From NCBI RefSeq assembly GCF_014596975.1, contig NZ_JACVXD010000003.1, forward strand, positions 124,001-188,000: a stretch of 64,000 nucleotides of DNA. The letters run 5' to 3'. Below the pieces are notes generated by a model. That model was given only the letters and a program-made list of their open reading frames with translations, was not told where the DNA came from and made no database searches. The DNA is from Aestuariibaculum marinum (lineage in GTDB: Bacteria > Bacteroidota > Bacteroidia > Flavobacteriales > Flavobacteriaceae). Each line of letters starts with the position of its first letter. Within the stretch, counting starts at the first letter, position 1. Shown here in pieces: positions 34,808-45,100 of this stretch. The position numbers and the translations under genes were made by a program.

Positions 34808-37800
34808 CTACTTAATAATTATTTTTTTAGAGATATTACTATTTGAAGTAACGATGTTCACAATATAACTACCTTGAGCGATATCACCGCTAACAGGTAA
34901 TCTAATTTTATTGGAATCAAAAGTTTTGTCAGATTTATCCCAAATATTTATGGTTTGTCCCAAAATATTGATTAGCTGAACCTGCTTAATTTCTGTGTTC
35001 ATTACAGAATTAATGTAAATCTCTTTACTATTTTGTAAATAGTTAACTTGAATTTTATTTAATTCTTCATCAATTACGGAAAGAGTTTTTTGGTCTTTGT
35101 GTGTAAATGTCACATAAAATCTATCCTTGTATGTTCCAGGGTCTAAAGTAATATTGTAAGTTAAATTTTTACCATCTATTTTAGTATATGTACCTAATAA
35201 ACTATCATAAATATATACTTTAGTGCTAGGTGGTAAGTTTTCAAATGCAGTCACAGCGATTTCAAAATTACCTCCTTTATTTGTAAATATGCTAAAAGGA
35301 TACTGTTTGCTATCATCAAATTGGCCTACAGCTTGAATATTTAATTTATAATCGCCAACTGTGAATAACATGTCATCCGCAGCAGGTGTATCTTTTTTCG
35401 CATCATATCCATAATTGAAGCCTTCAGAAGCAGCATTGTCTGGCGTAAATGCTAATAGTAGATGACGTTTACCTACTGAGTTTCTGAATTCAAGGCGTAT
35501 GCGCTGAATTGTGTTTTCTTCTTCAGATTTTAAATTGTTAGCAGTTTTAGATGTTTTAGAATTTGATGTTTTGAATACTAAATTCCCTGTATCGGTAGAT
35601 GCGAATTCTCTACGATCTCTCTGACTGTTTTTAAATTGTATGGTGTTATTGTCTTCTTTATAAAGAAACGCTGAGTGTACATAAAAACCTTGAGCAACTG
35701 GAATATGCGCTAATGGAATTAGTGACGAGCTACCAAGACCACTTATGTAATAGCCATCGGTTGTTTCATATTTTAAACCAAATTCAGGTTCTAAGCCACC
35801 CGCAAGTGTAAATGTTGCATATCCACCTTGATAATCTCTCAAGATATGTGTGTTATTTGTGTTAAAATGAATCCAGAATTCTAAAGAGCCATCAATACTT
35901 CCTGTAGTTCCAGGGTTAGCAACAGAGGGTTCAGGGGCATCTCCAGATATCTCAGGGGGGTCAAACGCAGGGATGTTATCTTTTATAAATTCAGGCGCGT
36001 AAATAGCGGAAGGATAAGGATTACCAACTAGCGTACTGTTATTTTCGGTGACCATAGCAGTTATTCTACTATTATTAGGTTTACCTTTGAATGTATAATT
36101 TTGACGCTCGTTATCAGGTCTTCCTGTTCCTTTCATTAAATACCCAATACCTGGATTTATATTTGTTCCAGGGTAAATCCTTGTCCATTGTGAATAGGTG
36201 TTAGACTTTAAGTTGTTGTATGTCCATAACCAGTATTTTGCAACAGATATTGGAGTGGTCGTACTTGTTGAAGGTTTTCCGTCATAGCCACCAATCCAAT
36301 TAATTGTAAGCGGATCTATACCTAGGGAAGCGTAAGTACCATCAAGCATATTAGTGTTTAATTTAAACGGCATATTGTTTGAGCTTCCGTTTTGGGCACC
36401 TACAGGAGAAGACCAATAATTATAATTAAATTTATTACCTGACCCTTGTTGGTCGCGTTCAATATATCCAATACTAGTAGCATCTAAAATACTCTCATTA
36501 AACTGTCTAGTACTAAAAATTTTCCACGTATCAGTTTTGTTGTCATGATCTATATACTCTCCATAACGTCTCTGTATCAATTGAGATTTACCAATAAGTT
36601 TTATTGAGCCATCTAATTTTAGGTAATGAGAAACAAATAAACCTCGACCACTATTGTTTTCATCCTGAGTTTCATTGCTGTTGGTAACAGTTAATTTCCC
36701 AGAATCTACAAGTAAGCCAAGTAAGTTTATGTTTTTATGACCTACTACAATATCGTTAGATGTTCGTACAATATTCCAGTCGATAGGATTTCCATTAATA
36801 CCATTGCTATTCGGGACATCCCAAACTACTGGTTCTTTCCAGGTGGTATTATTATCCCAATCGCCATTATTAATAGACTCATAAGGAAGTGGAGCGGTTT
36901 GTTGTTCTTGAGTTTCAATATTGCGTAAACGGCCATCAATATTACCTTTATAATCTGTTAAGTATCCACAGCCAACATCCATTCGGTAATAAGCAAGAAG
37001 ATTAGGCCAGGTTAAGATATCGTCTTCAGTATAAATACCAGTAGTAGCATCTTGAGTTCCTGGACCGTGAATTTGTTGTTTAGTAACAAATCCTTGTACA
37101 TCATTACCTAAAGGATCTATTTCCTGATTCATCATTTGTCTAATATGTTCAGGAGTTAAGGCTTTATTCCAAATACGAACTTCATCTATCCAACCATTAA
37201 AGTAATTAGTAGGCACTTCAGATGGTGATTGGTCCATAGCTCCTAAAATGGCTTCAATATTATTAGGTGTTTGTGAAGGAGCATTACCTGAAGCAGAACC
37301 AACCTGTAACCCATCTACATATAAAATATAATCACTACCATTGAAAGTAACAGCAATATGATACCATCTTTGAGTGGTAATAGGATGAGAGGAGGATACA
37401 CTTCCATTAGATCCATACCAGCTAAATTTAACGGTTCCTCCATTTACAATGCTTAAGTCGTATCCAGCGTTATCAACAGCGTAATCTTTTCTAGAAAAAA
37501 TAGTTTTTGTACCTGTTAAATCGTTAGGTTTTACCCAAGCTTCAATACTAAAACTGTTATTAAAATTATATTGGTTTTTAAATGTTACATAATCATCAGT
37601 ACCATCAAAATCTATGTTTTCACAGTTTTTGATTTCAACATTTACATCGCTTGAGCATCCTGCAACATTCCATCTTAGAATATAAGTTCCAGATTCTGCT
37701 GTAAATTTAGCATTAGGGTCGTTGTAAGCCGGAGAAATACCATTGGCAGATGTAAAGGCATCATTTATATTTGGTGCAACTCCACAGATGTTATTAGAAG

Positions 37801-40800
37801 TTATAATTTCCCAATATCCAGTTTCATTAGTTGGAGGATAATTGGTTGCTGCTGTAGGTACTGCATATGTATTATCCCAAATGTTATTTGCTATGTTTTG
37901 TAAAGCCGTTTTAGTATTGTCATATGCACCTAGTTGTACAGTAGATTCTCCACATTTACCTTCTATAGGGGTAATATCGGTTCCGGCATAGGCTAAACTG
38001 GCATGGATGGTTATAAATTCAGTACCTTCAGTGCCATCAGCTCTACAGTCGTTAATAATAGAGGTAACCCCATATGTTTGTGTTCCTGGAAATTCAGGAG
38101 TAATGGTTGTAGTGGATCCAGTTTCAACGACAACGCCATTTTCATCTGTCCACTCAATAGTTTCATTTATAGGTTCTTGAGGAATTCTAATATTATCTAA
38201 AGCCCATGAACTATTGGTAGAAGGACCGGCTTCAAACAAAAACATAATTCTTAAATTTGTTTCACCAATGTAATTTTGTAAATCTATACTTGTAGGAACA
38301 AACTGCCCGAGATGTGAGCCATCACCAGAAGTAGAAGGACCTGTGTAATCATGAGGTAAATCTTCAGCATCATAAACATGGGGGTAGATGCCTGGGTCAT
38401 ATGGATTAATCCCTGGTTCTAAAATGTCATTGTATGTATTACCTCCATCTATTGATATTAAAATTTGCAGTGAGGCTCCATCTCCAAGAAAATAAGCTTG
38501 GTCAAACTCTAAAATAGCAGAATCTAAACCGAATGTGTTAAAAATAGGCGTTTCTAGTGAAGACCAAGTTTTTCCCCATGTTTGATTTCCTCCACCATAA
38601 TTTTTTTCATTTTTAATATCACCACTTACAATGGCATATTTAGAATTTTCTGTAGGGGAATTGTAAAGTGTTCCTGCAAAATTTCTTCCACCTTGTTTGT
38701 TTGTAGTTTCAGCCCATAAACTATTAGTTTGATTGCTGTTTCCGGCAGGTATGGTTTGAGTTTCAACATTGTTTACTCGCCAACCTGCAGGGTTAGCTTC
38801 ATCAAATAGTCCCCCTTCATTAAATTCGTCGTTTATTCCATATTCACTTTGCGCTTCCACAGTAACCCCCGTTCCTAAACAATTATTAAATTCACTTGGA
38901 CCTACAATAGTTGGAGGAATATCTGGAGGTATAACAGACAGGTATACAATATTAGAAGATGCTTCGCAACTACCTATTTTTATGATAGCTCTAACCAATG
39001 TTGTTGTTACAATATTGTTATAGTTGTAAGTATTAGATGAGTTGGCGATTTCAGTCCAAGTTTGACCACTATTTATAGAATATTCCCAATGATCAATACT
39101 TCCAGAAAAACCAGATAAGGTTAACAAAGCATTTTTCTCTTCGTCTTCAGGACAGGCTGTAACTTCCACAACATTGTCAGCATCAGCATCTGTTTCATTG
39201 TTTGTTAAGTAACCCACAAGAGTTCCTCCTGTTATATTAGGACTAGTAACAGTAACTGTAGCAGAACATGCTTTAGTATTTCCTCCTATGTCTGTAACTG
39301 TAAGGGTTATAATATTTGGACCTATATTAGCACAAGTAAATTCTGTTTGCGAAGCAGAAAGTGTAAAGCTACAGTTGTCGCTCGAACCACCATCAATATC
39401 TTCAGGGGTAATAGATACCGTACCATTATCATCACTTAATTGAATAGTTATATCTTGACAAATTGCAACAGGATCTATTGAGTCATCAATTAATACGGTT
39501 TGGTTTTGGGAAGATTCATTACCATTTCCATCATTGTATTTCCATGTAATAACATGAGCGCCCTGAGTATTGAAAGTTATAGGTAATGAGGTTGGAATAT
39601 TATTTACATAAGCAACTCCTGTAATTTCTCCTGAACAATTGTCGGTAGCTTTTGGAGTAGAATTTACAGTTGCGGAGCATTGTTCGGTTATTGATGTTAA
39701 GTTGGCAGTATTAGGGACTGGATTTTCATTATCGGTGACTGTTACCGTCATGACATCAGTAGCTGTATTGGCTGGGGTAGCATTGTCAGATACGGTATAT
39801 GTAATTGTAGTTGTCCCTATCGGGAATGTATATGTTCCGACCTGTCCAGAACCGGTATCGTTTACAGCACCGGTCATTACCCATGCAATTGAGCTTACGG
39901 AACAATTATCGTTGAAAGTTGCATCGGTGATGGCCACGTCCACGGTACAGTCTCCAGAGGCATCTGCACTAGTTGTTGTAACAACATTGCTTGTAGCGTT
40001 TACCGTTGGATTTTCATTATCGGTGACTGTTACCGTAATAGATTTTAAATTAGAAAAACCATTACTTTCTGTAACAATAAAAGAAATGCTATAATCTCCA
40101 TCTATCGTTGGTGTAAAAGATGCTGTTGTTGCAGATGTATTATTAGTTACAGGAACAGGATTATTAGAAGGATCTAAAACTTCCCAAAGGTAACTAATAG
40201 GTGTAGTCGCAGTACCGTCATAATATCCAGATAAATTTATGGTTTGGTTGGGACAGGAAATAGATGTTGAAGGAGCGTTAATTACTGCATTTAAACTTCC
40301 TCCAGCAGCAACTAGTTCGTCAAAAGTATAAGTACTAGTACTACCACCATTACATACCGCATATTTTATTGTTCCTATATGAATTTCATTATTATTGGTG
40401 CAATCTCCTGTAATGTTACCAGTAATATTCCCACTGGATTCTATTATTAATGTCGTGTTTGGCTCTGTAAGAGTTAAAGATACTTTGTTTCCTGAAAATT
40501 CTAATTCTCCTGTTGATTCAATATTTACTTGTGTTGTTGTTAAGGATATATTAGTATTATTGCTAGTACCATCCCCTATAACCAGTGTGCCATAAATTAT
40601 TAAAGAATCAAATTGAAAAGGAACAACATAGTTAGAAGATATACTAATAGTGGTTCCTGATTGTATTGTAACAGTACCAGACCCTGAAGTTCCTCCAGGA
40701 TAGTTAGTGGCATTTACCCAATTTGTACCATCAAAATATTCCCATGATGTTGATAAGCTCCACTCAGATGTTCCTCCAACTTTAGATCTGTAATCCCCAA

Positions 40801-41047
40801 TTACATCAGCCAAAACTAAATTTGTTTCAAAATTTTCAGAAACACTTTGTCGATAATTTACCGTACTGACTAACTCGGTTTCCACAAAACGCGCATAATC
40901 AGAAATCGCTCCGTAGTATAAAGAGCTTGTAGGTTTGTAAGTGGTTTCGGTTACTCTATTAACATAATAAGTTATGGCGTGCAAGCTCAAACTTATATAA
41001 AACAAGCCTATGAGAGTAAGAATGTGTTTAAAGTAATTATGCTTCAT
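34808..41047 (-). CDS. Giant secreted multidomain protein (HYR/PKD-like, LamG, T9SS type A sorting domain)
   Basis: A 2079-residue surface or secreted protein with a signal peptide (hydrophobic YFKHILTLIGLFYISLSLHA). An N-terminal beta-helix-like region with many T and S (about 90-210) is followed by a PKD-like segment (about 255-345). HYR/Ig-like repeats come next, linked by VTVTDNENP (about 345-610). Several Cys-containing Ig-like modules precede a LamG/concanavalin-like domain (about 1146-1306: IDFDGTDDYVTF, NSFSIEAWVKP, WYHIAVTFNGSDYILYVDG). A long unassigned beta-rich region contains GNPYPSAIYA-like sequence, a module (about 1800-2000) is shared with the 261-residue neighbour, and the tail is a type A T9SS domain. 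HYR, PKD and LamG suggest adhesion or glycan binding. No catalytic motif is seen. Confidence 0.85.
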   Translation of the reverse strand: MKHNYFKHILTLIGLFYISLSLHAITYYVNRVTETTYKPTSSLYYGAISDYARFVETELVSTVNYRQSVSENFETNLVLADVIGDYRSKVGGTSEWSLSTSWEYFDGTNWVNATNYPGGTSGSGTVTIQSGTTISISSNYVVPFQFDSLIIYGTLVIGDGTSNNTNISLTTTQVNIESTGELEFSGNKVSLTLTEPNTTLIIESSGNITGNITGDCTNNNEIHIGTIKYAVCNGGSTSTYTFDELVAAGGSLNAVINAPSTSISCPNQTINLSGYYDGTATTPISYLWEVLDPSNNPVPVTNNTSATTASFTPTIDGDYSISFIVTESNGFSNLKSITVTVTDNENPTVNATSNVVTTTSADASGDCTVDVAITDATFNDNCSVSSIAWVMTGAVNDTGSGQVGTYTFPIGTTTITYTVSDNATPANTATDVMTVTVTDNENPVPNTANLTSITEQCSATVNSTPKATDNCSGEITGVAYVNNIPTSLPITFNTQGAHVITWKYNDGNGNESSQNQTVLIDDSIDPVAICQDITIQLSDDNGTVSITPEDIDGGSSDNCSFTLSASQTEFTCANIGPNIITLTVTDIGGNTKACSATVTVTSPNITGGTLVGYLTNNETDADADNVVEVTACPEDEEKNALLTLSGFSGSIDHWEYSINSGQTWTEIANSSNTYNYNNIVTTTLVRAIIKIGSCEASSNIVYLSVIPPDIPPTIVGPSEFNNCLGTGVTVEAQSEYGINDEFNEGGLFDEANPAGWRVNNVETQTIPAGNSNQTNSLWAETTNKQGGRNFAGTLYNSPTENSKYAIVSGDIKNEKNYGGGNQTWGKTWSSLETPIFNTFGLDSAILEFDQAYFLGDGASLQILISIDGGNTYNDILEPGINPYDPGIYPHVYDAEDLPHDYTGPSTSGDGSHLGQFVPTSIDLQNYIGETNLRIMFLFEAGPSTNSSWALDNIRIPQEPINETIEWTDENGVVVETGSTTTITPEFPGTQTYGVTSIINDCRADGTEGTEFITIHASLAYAGTDITPIEGKCGESTVQLGAYDNTKTALQNIANNIWDNTYAVPTAATNYPPTNETGYWEIITSNNICGVAPNINDAFTSANGISPAYNDPNAKFTAESGTYILRWNVAGCSSDVNVEIKNCENIDFDGTDDYVTFKNQYNFNNSFSIEAWVKPNDLTGTKTIFSRKDYAVDNAGYDLSIVNGGTVKFSWYGSNGSVSSSHPITTQRWYHIAVTFNGSDYILYVDGLQVGSASGNAPSQTPNNIEAILGAMDQSPSEVPTNYFNGWIDEVRIWNKALTPEHIRQMMNQEIDPLGNDVQGFVTKQQIHGPGTQDATTGIYTEDDILTWPNLLAYYRMDVGCGYLTDYKGNIDGRLRNIETQEQQTAPLPYESINNGDWDNNTTWKEPVVWDVPNSNGINGNPIDWNIVRTSNDIVVGHKNINLLGLLVDSGKLTVTNSNETQDENNSGRGLFVSHYLKLDGSIKLIGKSQLIQRRYGEYIDHDNKTDTWKIFSTRQFNESILDATSIGYIERDQQGSGNKFNYNYWSSPVGAQNGSSNNMPFKLNTNMLDGTYASLGIDPLTINWIGGYDGKPSTSTTTPISVAKYWLWTYNNLKSNTYSQWTRIYPGTNINPGIGYLMKGTGRPDNERQNYTFKGKPNNSRITAMVTENNSTLVGNPYPSAIYAPEFIKDNIPAFDPPEISGDAPEPSVANPGTTGSIDGSLEFWIHFNTNNTHILRDYQGGYATFTLAGGLEPEFGLKYETTDGYYISGLGSSSLIPLAHIPVAQGFYVHSAFLYKEDNNTIQFKNSQRDRREFASTDTGNLVFKTSNSKTSKTANNLKSEEENTIQRIRLEFRNSVGKRHLLLAFTPDNAASEGFNYGYDAKKDTPAADDMLFTVGDYKLNIQAVGQFDDSKQYPFSIFTNKGGNFEIAVTAFENLPPSTKVYIYDSLLGTYTKIDGKNLTYNITLDPGTYKDRFYVTFTHKDQKTLSVIDEELNKIQVNYLQNSKEIYINSVMNTEIKQVQLINILGQTINIWDKSDKTFDSNKIRLPVSGDIAQGSYIVNIVTSNSNISKKIIIK

Positions 41048-41367
41048 AATCAGTTAACGTTTAGGGCGTTGCAATAACTAAAAAGACCTGTCTTCTGATG
41101 GCGTTTCAAAAAACAAGTAATTTTCAATCTTAAATTTGCTATTAACCAATCCTAATAGGGAATGCGTAAAATTAGTGCTACCACGAGGGCATATCAAAAA
41201 TATTCGTTGAAATGCCTGTTTCTTCTTTTGTGTGTAGGTTAATAATGTCACTTCTTTTTGGTATTGATTTAGCTTTAGTAAAGGGAAATACAGATAATAT
41301 TTGGGTTATAATTATGAGTATAAACAATTTACGAGGACGAATATATAATAAAAAAACGTAAAAACAT

Positions 41368-41399
41368 CTATGAAAAGCAAAAAAAATCGATAAAAGGTA
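41368..41399 (-). repeat. Conserved 32-bp upstream element, copy 2
   Basis: Contains AAAAGCAAAAAAAATCGATA and matches 34678-34709 at 27 of 32 positions. It lies 321 bp upstream of the giant T9SS gene in the same orientation relative to that gene. On the gene strand both copies begin with a TA-nn-TTTT-ATCGAT core. Confidence 0.45.
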
Positions 41400-41543
41400 A
41401 AATTTTGTAAGGTTTTAGTAATCGGATTAGGGCGTATTTTTCTGATGATTTTAATTTTTATGAATAAAACAGTCTTTACGGAAGTGGTTTACAAAAATTC
41501 GGTTAAGATTATCTTAAATACTTGAGGTTTTAGGGATATCTTA

Positions 41544-41573
41544 TTGGTGTTCAATTTATAAATGGTAGTTTTG
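41544..41573 (+). promoter_or_regulatory. Promoter of the FKBP gene
   Basis: TTG (41544-41546), 19-bp spacer, TAGTTTTG (41566-41573), an excellent match to the Bacteroidota consensus, 31 bp before the ATG. Confidence 0.65.
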
Positions 41574-41604
41574 TGGTGATTTTTTAAACAAGAAAACAAA
41601 ATTT

Positions 41605-42033
41605 ATGAGTCAAGTAAAAGAAAATGATACTGTAAGAGTTCATTACACAGGGAAATTAAGCAATGGTCAAATTTTTGACACCTCTGCCGAAAGAGAGCCT
41701 TTAGAGGCAACTTTAGGACAAGGACTTTTAATTCCTGGATTCGAAAAGGCTATCATTGACATGGAAGTAAACGAGAAGAAAACTGTAACCATTCCTAAAG
41801 AAGAGGCTTATGGCGATATTCAGCAGGAATTATTTCATAAAGTAGATAACACTCAATTACCAGCAGAAGTAAAACCAGAAGTAGGTATGGGCTTAGTATC
41901 TAAAAGTGAAGATGGTAGAGAGCACCAATTTAGAGTGGCTCAAGTAAATGAAGACCATATTATAGTAGATGGAAACCACCCATTAGCTGGTCAGGATTTA
42001 ACTTTTGAGTTAGAATTGATTGAAATTAAATAA
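41605..42033 (+). CDS. FKBP-type peptidyl-prolyl isomerase (SlyD-like)
   Basis: A 142-residue cytoplasmic prolyl isomerase and chaperone. The N-terminal FKBP half has VRVHYTGKLSNGQIFDTS and GQGLLIPGFEKAIIDME. The inserted flap-type IF domain (about 65-125) holds KEEAYGDIQQELFHKV and HQFRVAQVNEDHIIVDGNHP. The C-terminal strand LAGQDLTFELELIEIK closes the FKBP fold. This is the SlyD architecture, but the His/Cys-rich metal-binding tail of E. coli SlyD is absent. No signal peptide. Single gene with its own promoter and terminator, separating the T9SS genes from the PUL. Confidence 0.92.
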   Translation: MSQVKENDTVRVHYTGKLSNGQIFDTSAEREPLEATLGQGLLIPGFEKAIIDMEVNEKKTVTIPKEEAYGDIQQELFHKVDNTQLPAEVKPEVGMGLVSKSEDGREHQFRVAQVNEDHIIVDGNHPLAGQDLTFELELIEIK

Positions 42034-42060
42034 TTTAAACCTTAAATTATTACATATACG

Positions 42061-42091
42061 AAAAAGCCTGAGTTTAACTCAGGCTTTTTTT
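42061..42091. terminator. Bidirectional terminator between the FKBP gene and the hybrid sensor gene
   Basis: AAAAAGCCTGAG (42061-42072) and CTCAGGCTTTTT (42078-42089), 12-bp perfect stem. A-tract and T-tract on the two sides serve both convergent genes. Confidence 0.85.
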
Positions 42092-42111
42092 GCTATCCAT
42101 GGAATTATTGG

Positions 42112-45100
42112 TTAATTCACGCTGTTACTAAACTGTTCTAGGTTATGTGCTTTTAAATAATTATCAATGCCAATTTTAGTCGCTTCTTTTCCAAATTCTT
42201 TAGGACTTCTGTCGTATTGTTTTTTAAAACATTTTGAGAAGTATTTAGGGTCGTTAAATCCAACAGCAAAAGCAGCTTCAGAAATAGAGTATCCAAATTT
42301 TGTAATAAGTACGGCAGCCCGTTTTAATCGGATAAGTCTGATGTAATCAACCAGATTTTTTCCGGTTAAAGCCTGACATTTTCTATATAAACTAGAGTAA
42401 CTCATATTTAACGATTCGGCTAAATCTTCAATTTTAAAGCCGTCATCATTTAGTTTAGCATTAATTATGGATGTCATATTTTCTAAGAAAATTTCATCCT
42501 GAGTTTTTTCAACTTCAATTTCAGGGCTACTGATAACCTCTTTTCTATATTTAGAAATGATATGCTCTTTAGAAGAAATGATATTTTTAACTTTTAGTAG
42601 TAGTTCATTGGTGTTGAATGGTTTATTGATGTATTCTATGGCGCCCGATTTAAGTCCGGATATTTTAGAATTTGTTGAATTCTTTGCGGTTAACATAATT
42701 ACAGGAATGTGCTTTGTTAGTGCGTCTTCCTGCAACATCATACACATTTCGATACCATCCATTTTAGGCATCATGATATCGGTAAGAATCAAGTCAGGGA
42801 AATTGCTTTTCGCATAATGATAACCTTCGGCACCATTTTCAGCAAGAAGAATGTTGTATTCGTTAACCAAAAGTTCTTTTAAAAAGGATTGTAGGTCGTA
42901 ATTATCTTCAACAATTAAGATGGTTTTTTTAGATAGATCTTTTTCAATAACCTTAGACTGCTTTTCATTTTCCTCTTCAAGATCTTCATTTATAGTCTCA
43001 TCGATGTCATCTGAAACTATGAGTTCGGCTTCGTTGTATGCGTCTTTTGTAATAGGAATAGTAAAGGTGAAGATGGTTCCCTCAACTTCCGAAGATTCGA
43101 CTTCAATCGCGCCTTTTTGTAAATCTACCAGTTCTTTAGTTAATGCTAATCCAATACCTGAACCTTTATTTTTTTTGTTGGTTTTAGATTGGTAAAATAA
43201 ATCGAAAATAAGTTCAAGTTCATCTTTCGGTATACCTGATCCAGTGTCGGAAACCGATACTTTAATCTGCTTTTTACCAGCAATAGGAATTACATTAAGC
43301 TGAACGTTGCCTTCTTTTGGTGTGAATTTAAAGGCATTTGATAATAGGTTGTAAATGATATGCTCTATTTTTTCTTTATCATACCAGGCAGATTGCAGGT
43401 TTTTTGGGCAGTTTATGGCAAAATCGATACGTTTTTTTCTCGCCAACTCCTTAAACGATAATGAAATTTCGTCTATATGGTTGTAGAGATTGTTTTTTGT
43501 AGCCAGTAATTTTAATTCGTTTAACTCTTTATTTCTGGTTAAAGTTAATTCTCTTGCAATTTTTGAAAGTCGCTTACTGTTGTTTTCAATGATTTTTAAT
43601 CGTTGATTTAAAAGCATATTTCCATTTTGTTCAGAGCGTTTAATCATGTCTTCTAACGGTCCTAAAATCAACGTAATTGGTGTTTGAATTTCGTGCGACA
43701 TTTTAGCGAAAAAATTCATTTTAAGGTCATAAAGCTCATTTTCCTTTTTATGATTTAATTTTTCAACTAAAAGTTTGTTTCTAAGGAGGTACCATTTTCT
43801 TAAAGAATATATAATTAAGCCTATAATTATTAAGTAGATAATGTAGGCGCCTGTACTTTGCCACAAAGGAGGAGCTATGTGGACAGCTACTTGTTTTGGA
43901 GGGATATTCCAATTGTCTTTTTTAGTGCCGGCTTTAACTTCAAAAATATAATCACCATATGGAATATTTGTATAGGTTGCTAATCGTTCTTGTCCACTTA
44001 TAATCCAATTGTCATTAAAACCTTTTAAGCGATAAGCATAGTAATATTTTGGATCAAGAACATTGTCGATCGCAGAAAACTTAAAAGAAAACGAAGATTG
44101 ATTAGATTTTAAGTTTAATTCTTTGGTGTTGTATCCTCCTAAATTGCTGTATTCTGGAAGAAGTTCTGCTGCGGGTTGATTAAGAATTTCAATAGTGTTA
44201 ACGTAGAGTTCAGGAGTGGTTTCTTTTTTCTTAATTTTTGTTGGATCGAAATAGTTTAAACCATTAATACCTCCAAAGTAGAGTAAGCCATCGATATCTT
44301 TATAAACACAACGCGAAAGGAAAACGTTATCCTGTAACCCATCAGTACTGTAATATGATTTAATGTTTAGTGTTTTCGTGTTTAAATGGAAAATACCATT
44401 ACTGGAACTAAACCAAAGATTGGTGTTATCTTGTTTTGTTATGGCAGCGATACTTACATCCTTTGGTAAATAAGAGTCTTCTATTTTAAAGGCGTTGGAT
44501 TTGGTATTAAATTCGATAAGTTTTCCTGAATCATTTATTAACCATAAGATATCTTTTTCTCCTGTAACCATAGATTTAACATTCAGTACACCGTTTGTTT
44601 TGGAATCTATATTGGAAAAAGAGGATTGTTTTAGGTTGTCAAGGTTTTCATTAAACTTAAATAAACCGCCATCATAGACACCAAGCCATATGGTTCCATT
44701 TTTGTCTTCTAAAATACTTCGAGTAATACTTCCACGTAAGCCATGTGTGTTATTTTCAAAAGAGGCTAAGAGTTGTCTATCTGTGTTGTAAACATTGATA
44801 GAGATATTAGATCCCGCCCAAATTCTATCTTTTGAGTCTTTATAAACCGTTCTTATGTCCGTAGCTTCTTGGTCTTTCAAATTTATGATGTCTACTTTTT
44901 TAAAGGTGTTGTTTTTAGTGTTGTGATACCATAAGCCATTTCTGTATGTTCCAAACCATATGTTTTGTGATTTATCTTCAGTAATAGACTGGACATAAAA
45001 TCCTCTGCTTAATGAAAGGTTATTGAAATATTGCTTCTCCTTTGTTTTTCCTGAGTTTTCGAAGGACACCTTAGTTAGACCAGAGCCATCTGTACCAATC

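Larger units (their letters stand above)
41048..41604. other. 557-bp intergenic region between the giant protein gene and the FKBP gene
   Basis: No credible coding frame; AT-rich. It must contain the promoter of the giant gene (minus strand), which I could not place with confidence. It also holds the second copy of the 32-bp element (41368-41399) and the FKBP promoter (41544-41573). The leader of the giant gene may be long if the shared element marks its promoter. Confidence 0.6.

Noticed and set aside
39720-40040. Direct repeats that might be a CRISPR or tandem array
   Set aside because: The repeated ~30-bp stretches encode the VTVTDNENP linker of HYR domains in frame. No spacers of constant length and no cas genes.
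39639-40094. Plus-strand open frame of 151 codons opposite the giant T9SS gene
   Set aside because: It lies wholly antisense to the HYR-repeat region, and its repeated SLSVTVTVM-type sequence mirrors the repeats of the real gene. No promoter or family match.
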